In this document: piece by piece, positions 40,987 through 50,597 of the stretch
Layout: the number at the start of each line of letters is the position of its first letter
Numbering within the stretch: position 1 is the first letter of the stretch
Source of the DNA: Oscillospiraceae bacterium
Lineage (GTDB): Bacteria > Bacillota > Clostridia > Oscillospirales > Oscillospiraceae
NCBI GenBank assembly: GCA_016293265.1
Contig: JAEDEN010000001.1
Location: 1-64,000, forward strand
Length of the DNA stretch: 64,000 nt
Direction: 5' to 3'
Program-made: the position numbers and the translations under genes
Notes under the pieces: generated by a model
Seen by the model: the letters and a program-made list of their open reading frames with translations, nothing else
Told to the model about the DNA's origin: nothing
Database searches by the model: none

Positions 40987-42603
40987 TTGCTGAAAATCGA
41001 ACATATCAAGCTTTCCCCCGGGGCCGGTGCCGCGGAGCTGACAGCGGAGTCGGCACGGATCCTGAAGGTCCGGGAGAAGGAGGTCATATCGCTGCGCATC
41101 CTGCGCCGCAGCATCGACGCCCGGGAGGGCGTTCGCCTGGTTTATACGGTGGAGGCATCGGTGAAGGACGAGGAAAAAGTGCTGAAGCGCTGCCGCAGCA
41201 AAAAGGTAAGCCCCGCGCCCCGGAAGATGGGATATCTCCTGCCCCCTCCCGTGGCAAAAGCGCCGCAGACGCCCCCCGTGGTGGTGGGGGCGGGGCCCGG
41301 GGGGCTCTTTGCAGCGCTGGTGCTGGCCAGAGCCGGCCTTCGCCCCGTTTTGCTGGAGCGGGGCCGCGCCGTGGAGCAGCGGAAGGAGGACGTGGAGCGC
41401 TTCTGGAGCAGCGGACTGCTGGATCTTACCTCCAACGTCCAGTTTGGAGAGGGGGGTGCCGGCGCCTTTTCCGATGGTAAGCTCAATACCGGCACCCGGG
41501 ATATCCGCCACCGTTTCATTCTGGAAGAGCTGGTGGCCTGCGGCGCCCCGGAGGAGATTTTGATCGACGCAAAGCCCCATGTGGGTACGGACTATCTCCA
41601 TATCGTCTTGAAGAACCTGCGCGCCCGGCTCATTTCCCTGGGGGCGGACATCCGTTTTGAAAGCAGGCTGGCGGACATCGAGGCGGAACAGGGCTGCCTC
41701 ACCGCTGTCACGGTGGAGGGGAAGGAGGGCGCTTACCGCCTGCCCTGCCGCCGGCTTATCCTCTGTCCCGGCCATTCCGCCCGGGATACCTTTGAGATGC
41801 TCCGCCGCCGGGGCGTCCCCATGGAGGCCAAGCCCTTTGCCGTGGGCGTGCGCATCGAGCAGCTCCAAAGGGACTGCGACGCAGCCCAATATAAGGAGTA
41901 CGCCGGACATCCCGGTCTGCCCGCCTCTACCTATCAGCTCTCCTGCCACCTCGATAACGGCCGGGCGGCCTTTTCCTTCTGCGTTTGTCCCGGCGGGGAG
42001 GTGGTGGCCGCCGCGTCGGAGGAAAACCGCCTTGTCACCAACGGTATGAGCGAATTTGCCCGGGACCGTGAGAATATCAACGGCGCGCTGCTGGTGAACG
42101 TCACCCCGGAGGATTATGGGGGAGAGAAGGATCCCCTTGCCGGCATCGCGTTCCAAAGGGCGATGGAGGAGGCGGCCTACCGGCTGGGAGGCGGCGGCTA
42201 CAGGGCCCCTGCCCAGCGGGTGGAGGATTTTCTCCAAAGACGCCCCTCCCAAGGGCCCGGCCGCGTGATTCCCAGCTACCGGCCCGGTGTGAAATGGACA
42301 AACCTCTGGGAGTGCCTGCCCGGCTTTGTGGCGGAGACCATTGCCCAGGCCCTGCCTGTTTTTGGGGGGAAGCTCCGGGGCTATGACCAGCCCGACGCCG
42401 TTTTGACGGCGGTGGAGAGCCGCAGCTCTTCCCCTATCCGCATCCCCCGGGATGAGAGCTGCCAGTCCGCCATCCGTGGCCTGTACCCCTGCGGCGAAGG
42501 GGCGGGCTATGCCGGAGGCATCCTTTCCGCCGCGGCGGACGGGATGCGCGCCGCCGAAGCCGTCTGCAAAACATATCAGGAGGAAGCAAGTCATGAGCCG
42601 TGA
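40987..42603 (+). CDS. FAD-dependent oxidoreductase (COG2509-like)
   Basis: A 538-residue flavoprotein. An N-terminal 85-residue alpha/beta domain precedes the dinucleotide-binding motif VVVGAGPGGLFAALVLARAG, with the later FAD motifs FGEGGAGAFSDGKLNT and GLYPCGEGAGYAGGI. These features identify the uncharacterised NAD(P)/FAD-dependent dehydrogenase family common in Clostridia. Start is TTG at 40987 with AAAGGAG upstream. The last 11 bases overlap the following dehydrogenase gene. Substrate unknown. Confidence 0.87.
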   Translation: MLKIEHIKLSPGAGAAELTAESARILKVREKEVISLRILRRSIDAREGVRLVYTVEASVKDEEKVLKRCRSKKVSPAPRKMGYLLPPPVAKAPQTPPVVVGAGPGGLFAALVLARAGLRPVLLERGRAVEQRKEDVERFWSSGLLDLTSNVQFGEGGAGAFSDGKLNTGTRDIRHRFILEELVACGAPEEILIDAKPHVGTDYLHIVLKNLRARLISLGADIRFESRLADIEAEQGCLTAVTVEGKEGAYRLPCRRLILCPGHSARDTFEMLRRRGVPMEAKPFAVGVRIEQLQRDCDAAQYKEYAGHPGLPASTYQLSCHLDNGRAAFSFCVCPGGEVVAAASEENRLVTNGMSEFARDRENINGALLVNVTPEDYGGEKDPLAGIAFQRAMEEAAYRLGGGGYRAPAQRVEDFLQRRPSQGPGRVIPSYRPGVKWTNLWECLPGFVAETIAQALPVFGGKLRGYDQPDAVLTAVESRSSSPIRIPRDESCQSAIRGLYPCGEGAGYAGGILSAAADGMRAAEAVCKTYQEEASHEP

Positions 42604-43567
42604 TATCTGTATCTACCAGGAATTTTTGACCCCCGCCCATCAGGAGGCCATCAGGGCCGCTGCCGGCGAGACCGGCTTTACCCCACACTTCTTCACGCTG
42701 GACCAGTTTGACCAGGCCCGGGAGTGCCTGCAGCACTGCGAGGTCCTTTACGCCCACAGTGTGGACCTGCTCCGCGCCGCCCCCGAAACCCTGAAGTGGT
42801 ACTGCTGCTCCTTCGCGGGGGTGGACCCCTACTGCCAGGACGACGGCATCTTTAAAAACCCGGACTGCCTTCTCACCAACTCCAATGTCTACGGTGTTAC
42901 CATCGCCGAGCACGTGGTGATGGTGACGCTGATGCTTCTGCGCCGGATGCCGGAGTATGAGGCGGTGGTCCGTGAGCGCGGCTGGTCCAACCAGCTTCCC
43001 ATCCGTTCCATCCGGGACAATGAATTCACCATCCTGGGCACCGGCAACATCGGAAACCATGTGGCGGAGCGGATGCGGGGCATGGGCGCCGCGAGAATCA
43101 CCGGCCTCAGCCGCAGCGGACGGGCCCGGGAGGGGATTTACGATGAAGTCCTGCCCATTTCGGAGCTGGACCGGGTTCTTCCCCGGACGAAAATATTGGT
43201 GATGGCCCTTCCCGGTACGGCGGAGACCATCCATATCCTGAATCGCCGGCGCATCGCCCTCCTGCCCGGGGATGCCTATGTCATCAACGTGGGCCGGGGT
43301 ACCGCCATTGACCAGGCGGCCTTGAAGGAGGCGCTGGACGGCGGAAAGCTTGCCGGAGCCGCCCTGGACGTCATGGCCCCCGAGCCGCTGCCCAAGGACG
43401 ATCCCCTGTGGGGGACGAAGAATCTTATCCTGACGCCCCATGTCTCCGGAAACATGACACTGGGTTACACCTGTAATGAAAACGTGCGCCTTTTCTGCGA
43501 GGATCTGAAAAATTACGCCGCGGGCCGTCCTCTGAATGGCTGCGTGGACCGCAAGAAGGGCTATTGA
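42593..43567 (+). CDS. D-2-hydroxyacid dehydrogenase family protein
   Basis: A 324-residue NAD(P)-dependent dehydrogenase: TNSNVYGVTIAEHVV, nucleotide-binding GTGNIG, NVGRGTAIDQAAL (catalytic R), LDVMAPEPLP (E) and LTPHVSGNM (H). It reduces a 2-oxo acid or oxidises a D-2-hydroxy acid. AGGAGGAAG before ATG 42593. It overlaps the flavoprotein gene, so the two may act in one redox step. Confidence 0.9.
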   Translation: MSRDICIYQEFLTPAHQEAIRAAAGETGFTPHFFTLDQFDQARECLQHCEVLYAHSVDLLRAAPETLKWYCCSFAGVDPYCQDDGIFKNPDCLLTNSNVYGVTIAEHVVMVTLMLLRRMPEYEAVVRERGWSNQLPIRSIRDNEFTILGTGNIGNHVAERMRGMGAARITGLSRSGRAREGIYDEVLPISELDRVLPRTKILVMALPGTAETIHILNRRRIALLPGDAYVINVGRGTAIDQAALKEALDGGKLAGAALDVMAPEPLPKDDPLWGTKNLILTPHVSGNMTLGYTCNENVRLFCEDLKNYAAGRPLNGCVDRKKGY

Positions 43568-43654
43568 GAACCGCCGGCCCCGGCGGCCCCTGGAGGCAGA
43601 CGGGGACAGAGGTATCCCAAAAGGAACCAATATCAGATATGGAGAGAACTTCCT

Positions 43655-44830
43655 ATGGAAAATTTCACTTTTTATGCACCTACCCTCTTCGCCTTTGGTG
43701 ATGGGGAGGAAAAAAACACCGGCGCGTTGGTGCGCCGTTTCGGCGGCACGAAGGTGCTGCTGGTTTTCGGCGGCGGCAGTGTGAAAAAGAGCGGTGCCTA
43801 TGACGCCGTGACGGCCTCCCTGGAACAAGCGGGGCTTCCCTTCGTGGAGCTTTCCGGCATCCAGCCCAATCCCCGCAGCGGCAAGGTCTACGAGGGCATC
43901 TCCCTGGCCCGGGCGGAACAGGTGGATTTCCTGCTGGCTCTGGGCGGCGGCAGCGTGATCGACACGGCCAAGGCCATCGCCATGGGCGTGCCCTATGAGG
44001 GGGACTTCTGGGACCTCTTTACCGGAGTCGCCCCTATCCGGGATCCTCTGCCCCTTGGAACCGTGCTCACCATTTCCGCCGCGGGCAGCGAGGGAAGCGG
44101 CAACTGCGTCATCACGAAGGAGGAGGGCAACCTCAAATGGGGCAGCCCCAAGTCCGATGACCTGCGCCCCCGCTTCTCCGTGCTGAATCCCCGCTTCACT
44201 TGCACCCTCCCGCCCTACCAGACCGCCTGCGGAGCAGTGGATATGCTGGCCCACATCTGCGAGCGGTATTTTTCCAATACCCCCGACGTTGCCCTTACCG
44301 ACCGCCTTTGCGAGGCGCTGATGAAGACCATCATCGAAGCCGCTCCCAGGGCGCTGGAGCACCCGGCGGACTATGCCGCCCGGGCTGACCTCATGTGGGC
44401 GGGGATGCTGGCCCACAACAACTCCTGCGGCGTGGGCCGCAGGCAGGACTGGGCCAGCCACCAGATCGGCCATGAGCTTTCCGCCTTCTATGACTGTGCC
44501 CACGGCGCCAGCCTTGCCGTGGTACTGCCCGCCTGGATGAGCTATGTCATGCCCACCAATCCCGCCCGCTTTGCCCGCTTCGCCGTGGAGGTCTTTGGCT
44601 GTGAGATGGACCCTCTGAATGTGGAGCGCACCGCCAAGGAGGGCATCAAGCGCCTCAAGAGCTTTTTCCGCATCCTTGGGATGCCCGTGACGCTGGGAGA
44701 GCTGGGTGCAAAAACGGAGGATGTCCCAAATCTGGTGATCCACCGGGCGGAAAAGGGGTTCCCCTTCGGCAGCTTCCTAGAGATCGGCCCCGCCCAGATG
44801 GTGGATATTTTGCTGCTGGCCGAGGAATGA
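43655..44830 (+). CDS. Iron-containing alcohol dehydrogenase (butanol-dehydrogenase-like)
   Basis: A 391-residue group III alcohol dehydrogenase: GGGSVIDTAKAIA nucleotide site, VDMLAHICERYF, and the metal ligands in HQIGHELSAFYDCAHGASLAV. It resembles NADH-dependent butanol dehydrogenase BdhA/YugJ, reducing aldehydes to alcohols during fermentation. GGAGAG lies before the start. Confidence 0.9.
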   Translation: MENFTFYAPTLFAFGDGEEKNTGALVRRFGGTKVLLVFGGGSVKKSGAYDAVTASLEQAGLPFVELSGIQPNPRSGKVYEGISLARAEQVDFLLALGGGSVIDTAKAIAMGVPYEGDFWDLFTGVAPIRDPLPLGTVLTISAAGSEGSGNCVITKEEGNLKWGSPKSDDLRPRFSVLNPRFTCTLPPYQTACGAVDMLAHICERYFSNTPDVALTDRLCEALMKTIIEAAPRALEHPADYAARADLMWAGMLAHNNSCGVGRRQDWASHQIGHELSAFYDCAHGASLAVVLPAWMSYVMPTNPARFARFAVEVFGCEMDPLNVERTAKEGIKRLKSFFRILGMPVTLGELGAKTEDVPNLVIHRAEKGFPFGSFLEIGPAQMVDILLLAEE

Positions 44831-44886
44831 CGGGCCGGCAGGGCGCGCAAGGCGCCTGAAAACCATCGAAAAGGAGTTGATTTCTC

Positions 44887-45969
44887 ATGGGTAAGCGTGT
44901 CCTTGTGGCCATGAGCGGCGGTGTGGATTCCTCCGTCACCGCCTGGTTGCTGCAGCAGCAGGGCTATGAGTGCGTGGGCGCCACCATGAAGCTCTATGAC
45001 AGCGAAATGTCCCTTCCCGGCAGCAACACCTGCTGCGCGTTGGATGATGTGGAGGACGCCCGGCAGGTGGCCCGCCGCCTGGGGATTCCCCATTATGTGT
45101 TCAATTTCCAGGAGGAATTCGACCGCCATGTCATCCGCAATTTTGCGGAGGTCTATGCCCGGGGGGATACCCCCAACCCCTGTATCCAGTGCAACCGTTA
45201 CCTGAAATTCGGAAAGCTTCTCCACCGGGCACGGGAGCTTGGCATCGACTATGTCGCAACGGGCCACTACGCCCGCATCCTTCACCTTCCCTCCGGCCGC
45301 TGGGCATTGCAGAAGGGGGCCGAGGCCGCCCGGGACCAAAGCTATGTCCTTGCCTGCATGACCCAGGATGAACTGGCCCATACCCTCTTCCCCCTTGCAG
45401 AGCTTCCCAAGGCGGAGGTGCGCCGCATCGCTGAGGAGCAGGGCTTCTGCAACGCTCACAAGCATGATAGTCAGGACATCTGTTTTGTGCCGGATGGCGA
45501 CTATGTTGGCTTTTTAGAACGATATAATGGACAAAAATACGAGCCCGGCCCCATCGTAGACCTTCAGGGCAAGGTCCTGGGCACCCACAGGGGCGCCATC
45601 CGCTATACCCTGGGCCAGCGCAAGGGCCTTGGCGTCAGCGCGGCGGAGCCGCTGTATGTGTGCGGCAAATCCATGACGGAAAATACCGTCACCGTGGCCC
45701 CGGAGTCAGCCCTGTTTCGCCGCAGCCTGGTGGCGGAGGACCTGAACTGGGGAGCCATTCCCGGCCTGGAGGGTCCCACCGGCGTTATGGCAAAGGTCCG
45801 TTACCGCCACACGGAACAGCCCGCCGTGGCGGAAATGCTGCCGGACGGCCGGATGAAAGTCACCTTTGACCAGCCCCAGCGGGCCATCACCACCGGCCAG
45901 GCCCTGGTGCTCTACCAGGGCGAGACCGTCCTTGCTGCCGGCACCATTGCGGCGGTGATGGAAGAATAA
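44887..45969 (+). CDS. mnmA: tRNA-specific 2-thiouridylase
   Basis: A 360-residue enzyme: P-loop AMSGGVDSS, catalytic cysteines in NPCIQCNRY (about C102) and SQDICFVPDG (about C199), GHYAR, and RDQSYVLACM. MnmA puts sulfur on U34 of Lys, Glu and Gln tRNAs. The desulfurase gene at 49333-50472 is the probable sulfur donor. Confidence 0.97.
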   Translation: MGKRVLVAMSGGVDSSVTAWLLQQQGYECVGATMKLYDSEMSLPGSNTCCALDDVEDARQVARRLGIPHYVFNFQEEFDRHVIRNFAEVYARGDTPNPCIQCNRYLKFGKLLHRARELGIDYVATGHYARILHLPSGRWALQKGAEAARDQSYVLACMTQDELAHTLFPLAELPKAEVRRIAEEQGFCNAHKHDSQDICFVPDGDYVGFLERYNGQKYEPGPIVDLQGKVLGTHRGAIRYTLGQRKGLGVSAAEPLYVCGKSMTENTVTVAPESALFRRSLVAEDLNWGAIPGLEGPTGVMAKVRYRHTEQPAVAEMLPDGRMKVTFDQPQRAITTGQALVLYQGETVLAAGTIAAVMEE

Positions 45970-45980
45970 GGAGGGGAAGC

Positions 45981-47033
45981 ATGGCGAAAAAGCGGTTGGC
46001 GGAGCTTTCTTACCTCAATTTGCTGCTGTGCCTGCTGGTGATCTTCATCCACGTCAGCGCCGAGCCGGTTTCACGGCTGAACCGTGATTCCCTGCAGTAT
46101 CTGGTGGTCATGGTGCCCTGGCGGCTTTCCGCCTTCGTGGTGCAGGGGTTCTTTTTCCTCTCGGGAGTGAAGCTCCGCCTTGGGGCAAAAGAGCCCTTCG
46201 ACGCACCGCGCTTCTGGCTGCGGCGGGTACGGACCGTGGTGCTGCCCTATGTGGGGTGGGTGTTCCTTTACTACTGCTGGTTTTGCCGTCACGGGTATTT
46301 CCCCTTCCGCTGGGGGGACCTGGGGGGCTATCTCCTGCGGGGCGATCTGGTGAGCCCCTTCTATTTTGTGGTCACCATTGTGCAGTTTTACCTGTTGGCG
46401 CCCCTCTTCCTCCGGGCTGTGGAGCGGCTCCGGCCCGCCCTTTTGCTGGCAGGGTCATTGGCGGTGATGGTGGTCCTTTGGAAAGGTTTGCCCCAATTGC
46501 TGCGCCTTGCCTCCATCTGCGAGGATTTCCGCTATACCGACCGGGTATTTACCACATACCTGTTCTATTTCACCGCCGGATGCGTGGCGGGAAAGCACTA
46601 TGCCGCCTTCTGCGCCTGGCTGCGGAAAAGAAGACTGCCGCTGTGCCTGGCCTTTGGGCTCCTTGGGGTGGGAGACGTGTGGATCTACGGAAGGCTTTTG
46701 CCCGTGGTGGGAGGCTTTTTCGCAGACCTCTTCCACATGGGGTACTGTGTGGCGGCCATAGCGGCGCTGCTGTCCCTTGGCCTCCTTCTGGCGGAGCGTG
46801 GGATGCCTCCCGCTGCGGCGGCCATGGACGCGGTGACCTATCCCGTGTTTTTGTGCCATTCCCTCATCATTTTCTGGCTGAATGACAAGATGACCGCCCT
46901 TGGCCTCTGTGACCTGGCGTACCGCTTTTTGCTGCGCACTGTTGTAGTCTATCCCACGGCCTTTGCCCTCTGCCTTCTCTGGAGGAGAGGGAAGGCCTGG
47001 CTCAAAATGAGATGGGAAGGCAGAAACAGGTGA
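45981..47033 (+). CDS. Membrane acyltransferase (acyltransferase 3 family)
   Basis: A 350-residue protein with about ten hydrophobic helices. The N-terminal LLCLLVIFIHVSAEP contains the conserved histidine of the family, followed by a helix with FFFLSGVKL. These enzymes O-acetylate surface glycans or peptidoglycan-linked sugars. GGAGG upstream; 11 bases after mnmA. Confidence 0.85.
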   Translation: MAKKRLAELSYLNLLLCLLVIFIHVSAEPVSRLNRDSLQYLVVMVPWRLSAFVVQGFFFLSGVKLRLGAKEPFDAPRFWLRRVRTVVLPYVGWVFLYYCWFCRHGYFPFRWGDLGGYLLRGDLVSPFYFVVTIVQFYLLAPLFLRAVERLRPALLLAGSLAVMVVLWKGLPQLLRLASICEDFRYTDRVFTTYLFYFTAGCVAGKHYAAFCAWLRKRRLPLCLAFGLLGVGDVWIYGRLLPVVGGFFADLFHMGYCVAAIAALLSLGLLLAERGMPPAAAAMDAVTYPVFLCHSLIIFWLNDKMTALGLCDLAYRFLLRTVVVYPTAFALCLLWRRGKAWLKMRWEGRNR

Positions 47034-47087
47034 AAAGGCCGGGGGCGCCGGAAAGGATTGAACCCGGGGAAAAGCTGTACCGCGCAT

Positions 47088-47117
47088 AAAAAAACCGCCC
47101 GGCGGGCGGTTTTTTTC
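47088..47117. terminator. Bidirectional intrinsic terminator
   Basis: ACCGCCC (47094-47100) pairs with GGGCGGT (47104-47110), extended by an A-run on the left and a T-run on the right; between convergent acyltransferase and rlmA genes. Confidence 0.88.
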
Positions 47118-47937
47118 AGTTCTTTCGGAACACATGGATGCGGAAGGCGATGCGGGTGGTCAGCGTGTCCAGGGCGGCCAGGCGCTCCGCTCCCTCCTTG
47201 GGGGTCTTCCAGTAGTAAGGGGTCATTTGGAACAGGGCATGGATATCCGCCTGGCAGGGGAGGGTGATGACGGCATCCACGGGGACGATGGCCTCATAGG
47301 CAAAGCCCTCGTAGGGAGTCTCCTTCTCCTCGTTGGGGTAAGGATGCTGGTAGAGGATCTCCTTCAGCTCCCAAAGATGCTCCGCCGCCGGGACAACATA
47401 GAGGAACGTGCCGCCGGGCTTCAATACCCGCCGGAATTCCTCCAGCGCCAGGGGGGAGAAGCAGTTTAAAAGCAGGTCGATGCTCTCGTCCCTGACCGGC
47501 AGGCGGTAGGAGGAGGCCACGGCGAATTCAATCTGCTTTTCCCGCTTGGCCGCGTGGCGGAGGATGAACTTGGAGATGTCGGTCCCCGCCATCACCGGCT
47601 GCCGTCCGGCGGAGCGGAGGGCTTCATATACCCCGGCGGTATAATACCCCTCGCCGCAGCCGGTATCCAGCAGGGCTGCCCCCTCTTGCGTGTGGGAGAG
47701 GGAGAGGGCGCACAGGGCGTCCCTCAGGGGGCGGTAATAGTCCTTGGAGAGGAACTCCCGCCTTGCCGCCGCCATGCCCTTGTCATCTCCGGGGGCGGCG
47801 GAGTGCTTTTGATTGGGGGGCAGAAGGTAGGTGTAGCCCTCTTTGGAAATATCAAAGCTATGGCCCTGTGGGCAGCGGTAGGCCTCCCGGCCCCGCTCCA
47901 GCGGCGCGGTGCAGACCGGACAGCGGAAAAGGCTCAT
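47116..47937 (-). CDS. 23S rRNA guanine methyltransferase (RlmA family)
   Basis: A 273-residue protein with the N-terminal zinc finger CPVC...CPQGHSFD and SAM motif LLDTGCGEGYYT. RlmA enzymes methylate G745 or G748 in helix 35 of 23S rRNA; members of the RlmA-II branch influence tylosin sensitivity. Which base is modified cannot be told. Overlaps the MATE gene by four bases. Confidence 0.9.
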   Translation of the reverse strand: MSLFRCPVCTAPLERGREAYRCPQGHSFDISKEGYTYLLPPNQKHSAAPGDDKGMAAARREFLSKDYYRPLRDALCALSLSHTQEGAALLDTGCGEGYYTAGVYEALRSAGRQPVMAGTDISKFILRHAAKREKQIEFAVASSYRLPVRDESIDLLLNCFSPLALEEFRRVLKPGGTFLYVVPAAEHLWELKEILYQHPYPNEEKETPYEGFAYEAIVPVDAVITLPCQADIHALFQMTPYYWKTPKEGAERLAALDTLTTRIAFRIHVFRKN

Positions 47938-49322
47938 GATCTCGTCCCCCTTGTCACGTCATTGATCCATTTGCGGCTGTACAGCCGGTGGACGCCCCAG
48001 GGCATCTTGCAGACGTTTTCCGAGTAGATGGAAAAGCAGACCATCCATACCGGTGCGTCCAGCACCAATCCGCACAGGGCCGTCAGCGGCACCGCTACCA
48101 GCCAGAGGGGGCAAAGGTCGATGACAGAGGCCATCCGCGCGTCTCCGCCGGCCCGGAGGATGCCGGTGATGTTGGTGATGTCAAAGGCCTTCATCGGCAT
48201 CATGAGGATATACACCACGCACATGGTAACGGCGATGGTGAGGGAGAGGTGCTCCAGGTGGAAAAGGGGATAGAGGTGGGGGATGAACACCGTGGGCAGC
48301 AGTACTGCCATGGCGGCGGATACCACCATGCCCAGCAGGAAGGAGATGATGAGCAGGCACCAACTGACGGAATAGACCTCCTCCCGGGAAGCGCCCTCGC
48401 CGATGCGCTTGCCCACGATAACAGCGGCGGCCCCCGCCAGGCCGAAGCAGGCAACAGTGGCAAACTTGTCGATATTGCCCATGATGGCATAGGCGGCCAG
48501 CATTTCCTCGGAAATGAGCATATGGCCCATGATGACGGTCATCATGGTGGTGCCCAGGCCCCAGAAGGTCTCATTCACCAGGACGGGGGTGGCGTACTTG
48601 ACGAAGCTTTTCACCATGGCCCTGCCGGGGCGCAGCATCAGGGCGGGCCGCAGGGGCAGCCGTTTGGAGCGCAGGGCATAGCCGTAGGTCAGCAGAAATT
48701 CCACGATCCGGGAGGCAAGAGTGGCTGCCGCCGCGCCGGTGACGCCCATGGCGGGCGCGCCGAATTTGCCAAAGATGAGAACATAGTTGAGGAAGGTGTT
48801 CAGCAGCATGGAAGCGGCAAAGACAACCATGCCCATGAGGGGGTTTTCCGTAGAGCGCTGGGCGCCCACATACACGGAGCTGGCGGCATTGAAAATGTAG
48901 CCCACACCCACGATTTGAAGGTAGGGGGCGCCCAGGGAGATGAGCTGGGCGTTGTTGGTGACAAGGCCCATTACGGTTTCCGGGAAGAACAGCATCAGCA
49001 TGGAGACAGCGGTTGACATGGCAACGCCCGCATACAAAGCCACGCCCATGCAGCGGTTGATGGCGTCCATATCCCCCTTGCCCCAGTACTGGCTCACCAG
49101 GATGGTGAGTCCGCTGAGAAGACCGAAGACGATGACCTGCAGCAAGAAGACGGGGGAGTTGGCGGCGGTGACGGCGGACAGCTCCGCCTGTCCCAGGAGA
49201 CCCACCATGAAGGTATCCACAAAGCCAAGGGAGGTGGTGATGAGATTTTGCAGGATCAGGGGCAGGGACAGCATCCATACCCGCTTGTAAAAGCCGCGTT
49301 CACGGCGCAGATGGGACAGCAT
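47934..49322 (-). CDS. MATE-family multidrug/cation antiporter
   Basis: A 462-residue protein with about 12 helices in two related halves; LPLILQNLITTSLGFVDTFMVGLLG at the N-terminus is the family signature, and GLSGLTILVSQYWG-type loops follow. It exports drugs or metabolites using a Na+ or H+ gradient. Coupled to rlmA by overlap and 10 bases downstream of the desulfurase gene. Confidence 0.92.
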   Translation of the reverse strand: MLSHLRRERGFYKRVWMLSLPLILQNLITTSLGFVDTFMVGLLGQAELSAVTAANSPVFLLQVIVFGLLSGLTILVSQYWGKGDMDAINRCMGVALYAGVAMSTAVSMLMLFFPETVMGLVTNNAQLISLGAPYLQIVGVGYIFNAASSVYVGAQRSTENPLMGMVVFAASMLLNTFLNYVLIFGKFGAPAMGVTGAAAATLASRIVEFLLTYGYALRSKRLPLRPALMLRPGRAMVKSFVKYATPVLVNETFWGLGTTMMTVIMGHMLISEEMLAAYAIMGNIDKFATVACFGLAGAAAVIVGKRIGEGASREEVYSVSWCLLIISFLLGMVVSAAMAVLLPTVFIPHLYPLFHLEHLSLTIAVTMCVVYILMMPMKAFDITNITGILRAGGDARMASVIDLCPLWLVAVPLTALCGLVLDAPVWMVCFSIYSENVCKMPWGVHRLYSRKWINDVTRGTRS

Positions 49323-49332
49323 AGAAAACTCC

Positions 49333-50472
49333 TTATTTCAGCATGGGCATCCGGGTATCGTGGTGTCTGCGCAGGGCTTCCGCGCAGGCGTCAATCTCTT
49401 CCTCACTGGTTTCCGGGCCGAAGCTCAGGCGGATCACGCCGCCTGCCGTCCGCTTGTCCAGCTTCAGGGCGGCCACCACATGGCTGGGCTTGCCCTGATG
49501 GCAGGCAGAGCCGGCGGAAACGCAGATGCCCTGGGCAGAAAGGTCGTTGACGATATTCTGGCTGGGCCAGCCCACCAGGGAGACGGAGAGAATATGGGGA
49601 GCCTCCCCCGCACCGATAAGGCGCAGGTCGGGAATGGCGGTGAGCTGCCGGATGGCATAGGCCTTGATCCCGGCCATGTGGGCCAGCTTGGCGTTCAGGT
49701 CCTGCCTCCGCAGCTCCACGGCCTTGGCAAAGCCCGCGATCTGGGCGGTGGCCTCCGTGCCGGAGCGCAGGGCCTGTTCCTGCCCGCCGCCGGCCAGCAG
49801 GGGCCGGGGATTGGGGATGCGGTGACCGATGTACAGCGCGCCCACGCCCTTGGGAGCGCCCAGCTTGTGGCCGGAGATGGTGATAAAGTCTGCCCCCAGG
49901 GTTCTGGCTGTGAAGGGGACCTTCATAAAGCCCTGCACCGCGTCAGTGTGGAGCAGTGTCTTGGGATTTTTGGCCTTCAGGCCGGCGGCAATCTGGCGGA
50001 TGGGAAGCACCGTACCGATCTCATTGTTGACCATCATGACGGAGACCAGGGCGGTGTCGGGCCGGACGGCGGAGAGGATATCCTCCGCGGTGATGACGCC
50101 GCTTGCGTCCCTGGGGGAAACATAAGTCACCTCACAGCCCTGCCGCTCCATCCACTTGCAGCACTCCAGAACGGCGTTGTGCTCGATGGCAGTGGTGACG
50201 ATGTGGCGGCCCACATGGCGGTTTTGCCAAAGACCCGCCTGAATGGCCCAGTTGTCGCCCTCCGTGCCGCAGGAGGTGAAGAAAAGCTGCTTGGCATCGC
50301 ACCCCAGGGCCTCTGCCACGGTTTTGCGCCAAAGCTCCACCTTCCGCTTCATCTCAAGACCCAACTGGTATTGGGAGCTGGGGTTGCCGAACTGCTCCGT
50401 CAGTACGGCGTACATGGCGTCCGCCACCTCCCGGGGAACGGGAGTGGTGGCCGCGTGATCCAGATAGATCAT
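49333..50472 (-). CDS. Cysteine desulfurase (NifS/IscS-like)
   Basis: A 379-residue PLP enzyme: YLDHAATTPVP, GTEGDNWAI, HTDAVQGF, the PLP lysine in SGHKLGAPKG (K203), and the persulfide loop SAGSACHQGK (C about 322). It takes sulfur from cysteine for tRNA thiolation and iron-sulfur clusters. No iscU or iscR is adjacent; it is divergent from mtaB, and the gap contains an inverted repeat at 50517-50535. Confidence 0.93.
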   Translation of the reverse strand: MIYLDHAATTPVPREVADAMYAVLTEQFGNPSSQYQLGLEMKRKVELWRKTVAEALGCDAKQLFFTSCGTEGDNWAIQAGLWQNRHVGRHIVTTAIEHNAVLECCKWMERQGCEVTYVSPRDASGVITAEDILSAVRPDTALVSVMMVNNEIGTVLPIRQIAAGLKAKNPKTLLHTDAVQGFMKVPFTARTLGADFITISGHKLGAPKGVGALYIGHRIPNPRPLLAGGGQEQALRSGTEATAQIAGFAKAVELRRQDLNAKLAHMAGIKAYAIRQLTAIPDLRLIGAGEAPHILSVSLVGWPSQNIVNDLSAQGICVSAGSACHQGKPSHVVAALKLDKRTAGGVIRLSFGPETSEEEIDACAEALRRHHDTRMPMLK

Positions 50473-50516
50473 ATTTGAAATCCTCCTTTCAGGGGGTTGT
50501 CCGATGACGAAAATCC

Positions 50517-50535
50517 GGTTATAATCATGATAACC
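50517..50535. promoter_or_regulatory. Inverted repeat between desulfurase and mtaB genes
   Basis: Arms GGTTAT (50517-50522) and ATAACC (50530-50535) around a partly symmetrical centre, giving GGTTATnATnATnATAACC. It lies in the divergent promoter region and could be an operator. Binding protein unknown. Confidence 0.5.
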
Positions 50536-50597
50536 TGCCCTCGTTCACTGCGGGTTACTATTATATAGAGCTTTTGCGAAAAGCGCAAGGAGAAACC

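Noticed and set aside
47041..47085. tRNA-like T-arm phrase (GGGTTCAATCC on the minus strand)
   Set aside because: No matching T-stem, acceptor or anticodon arm can be drawn around it.
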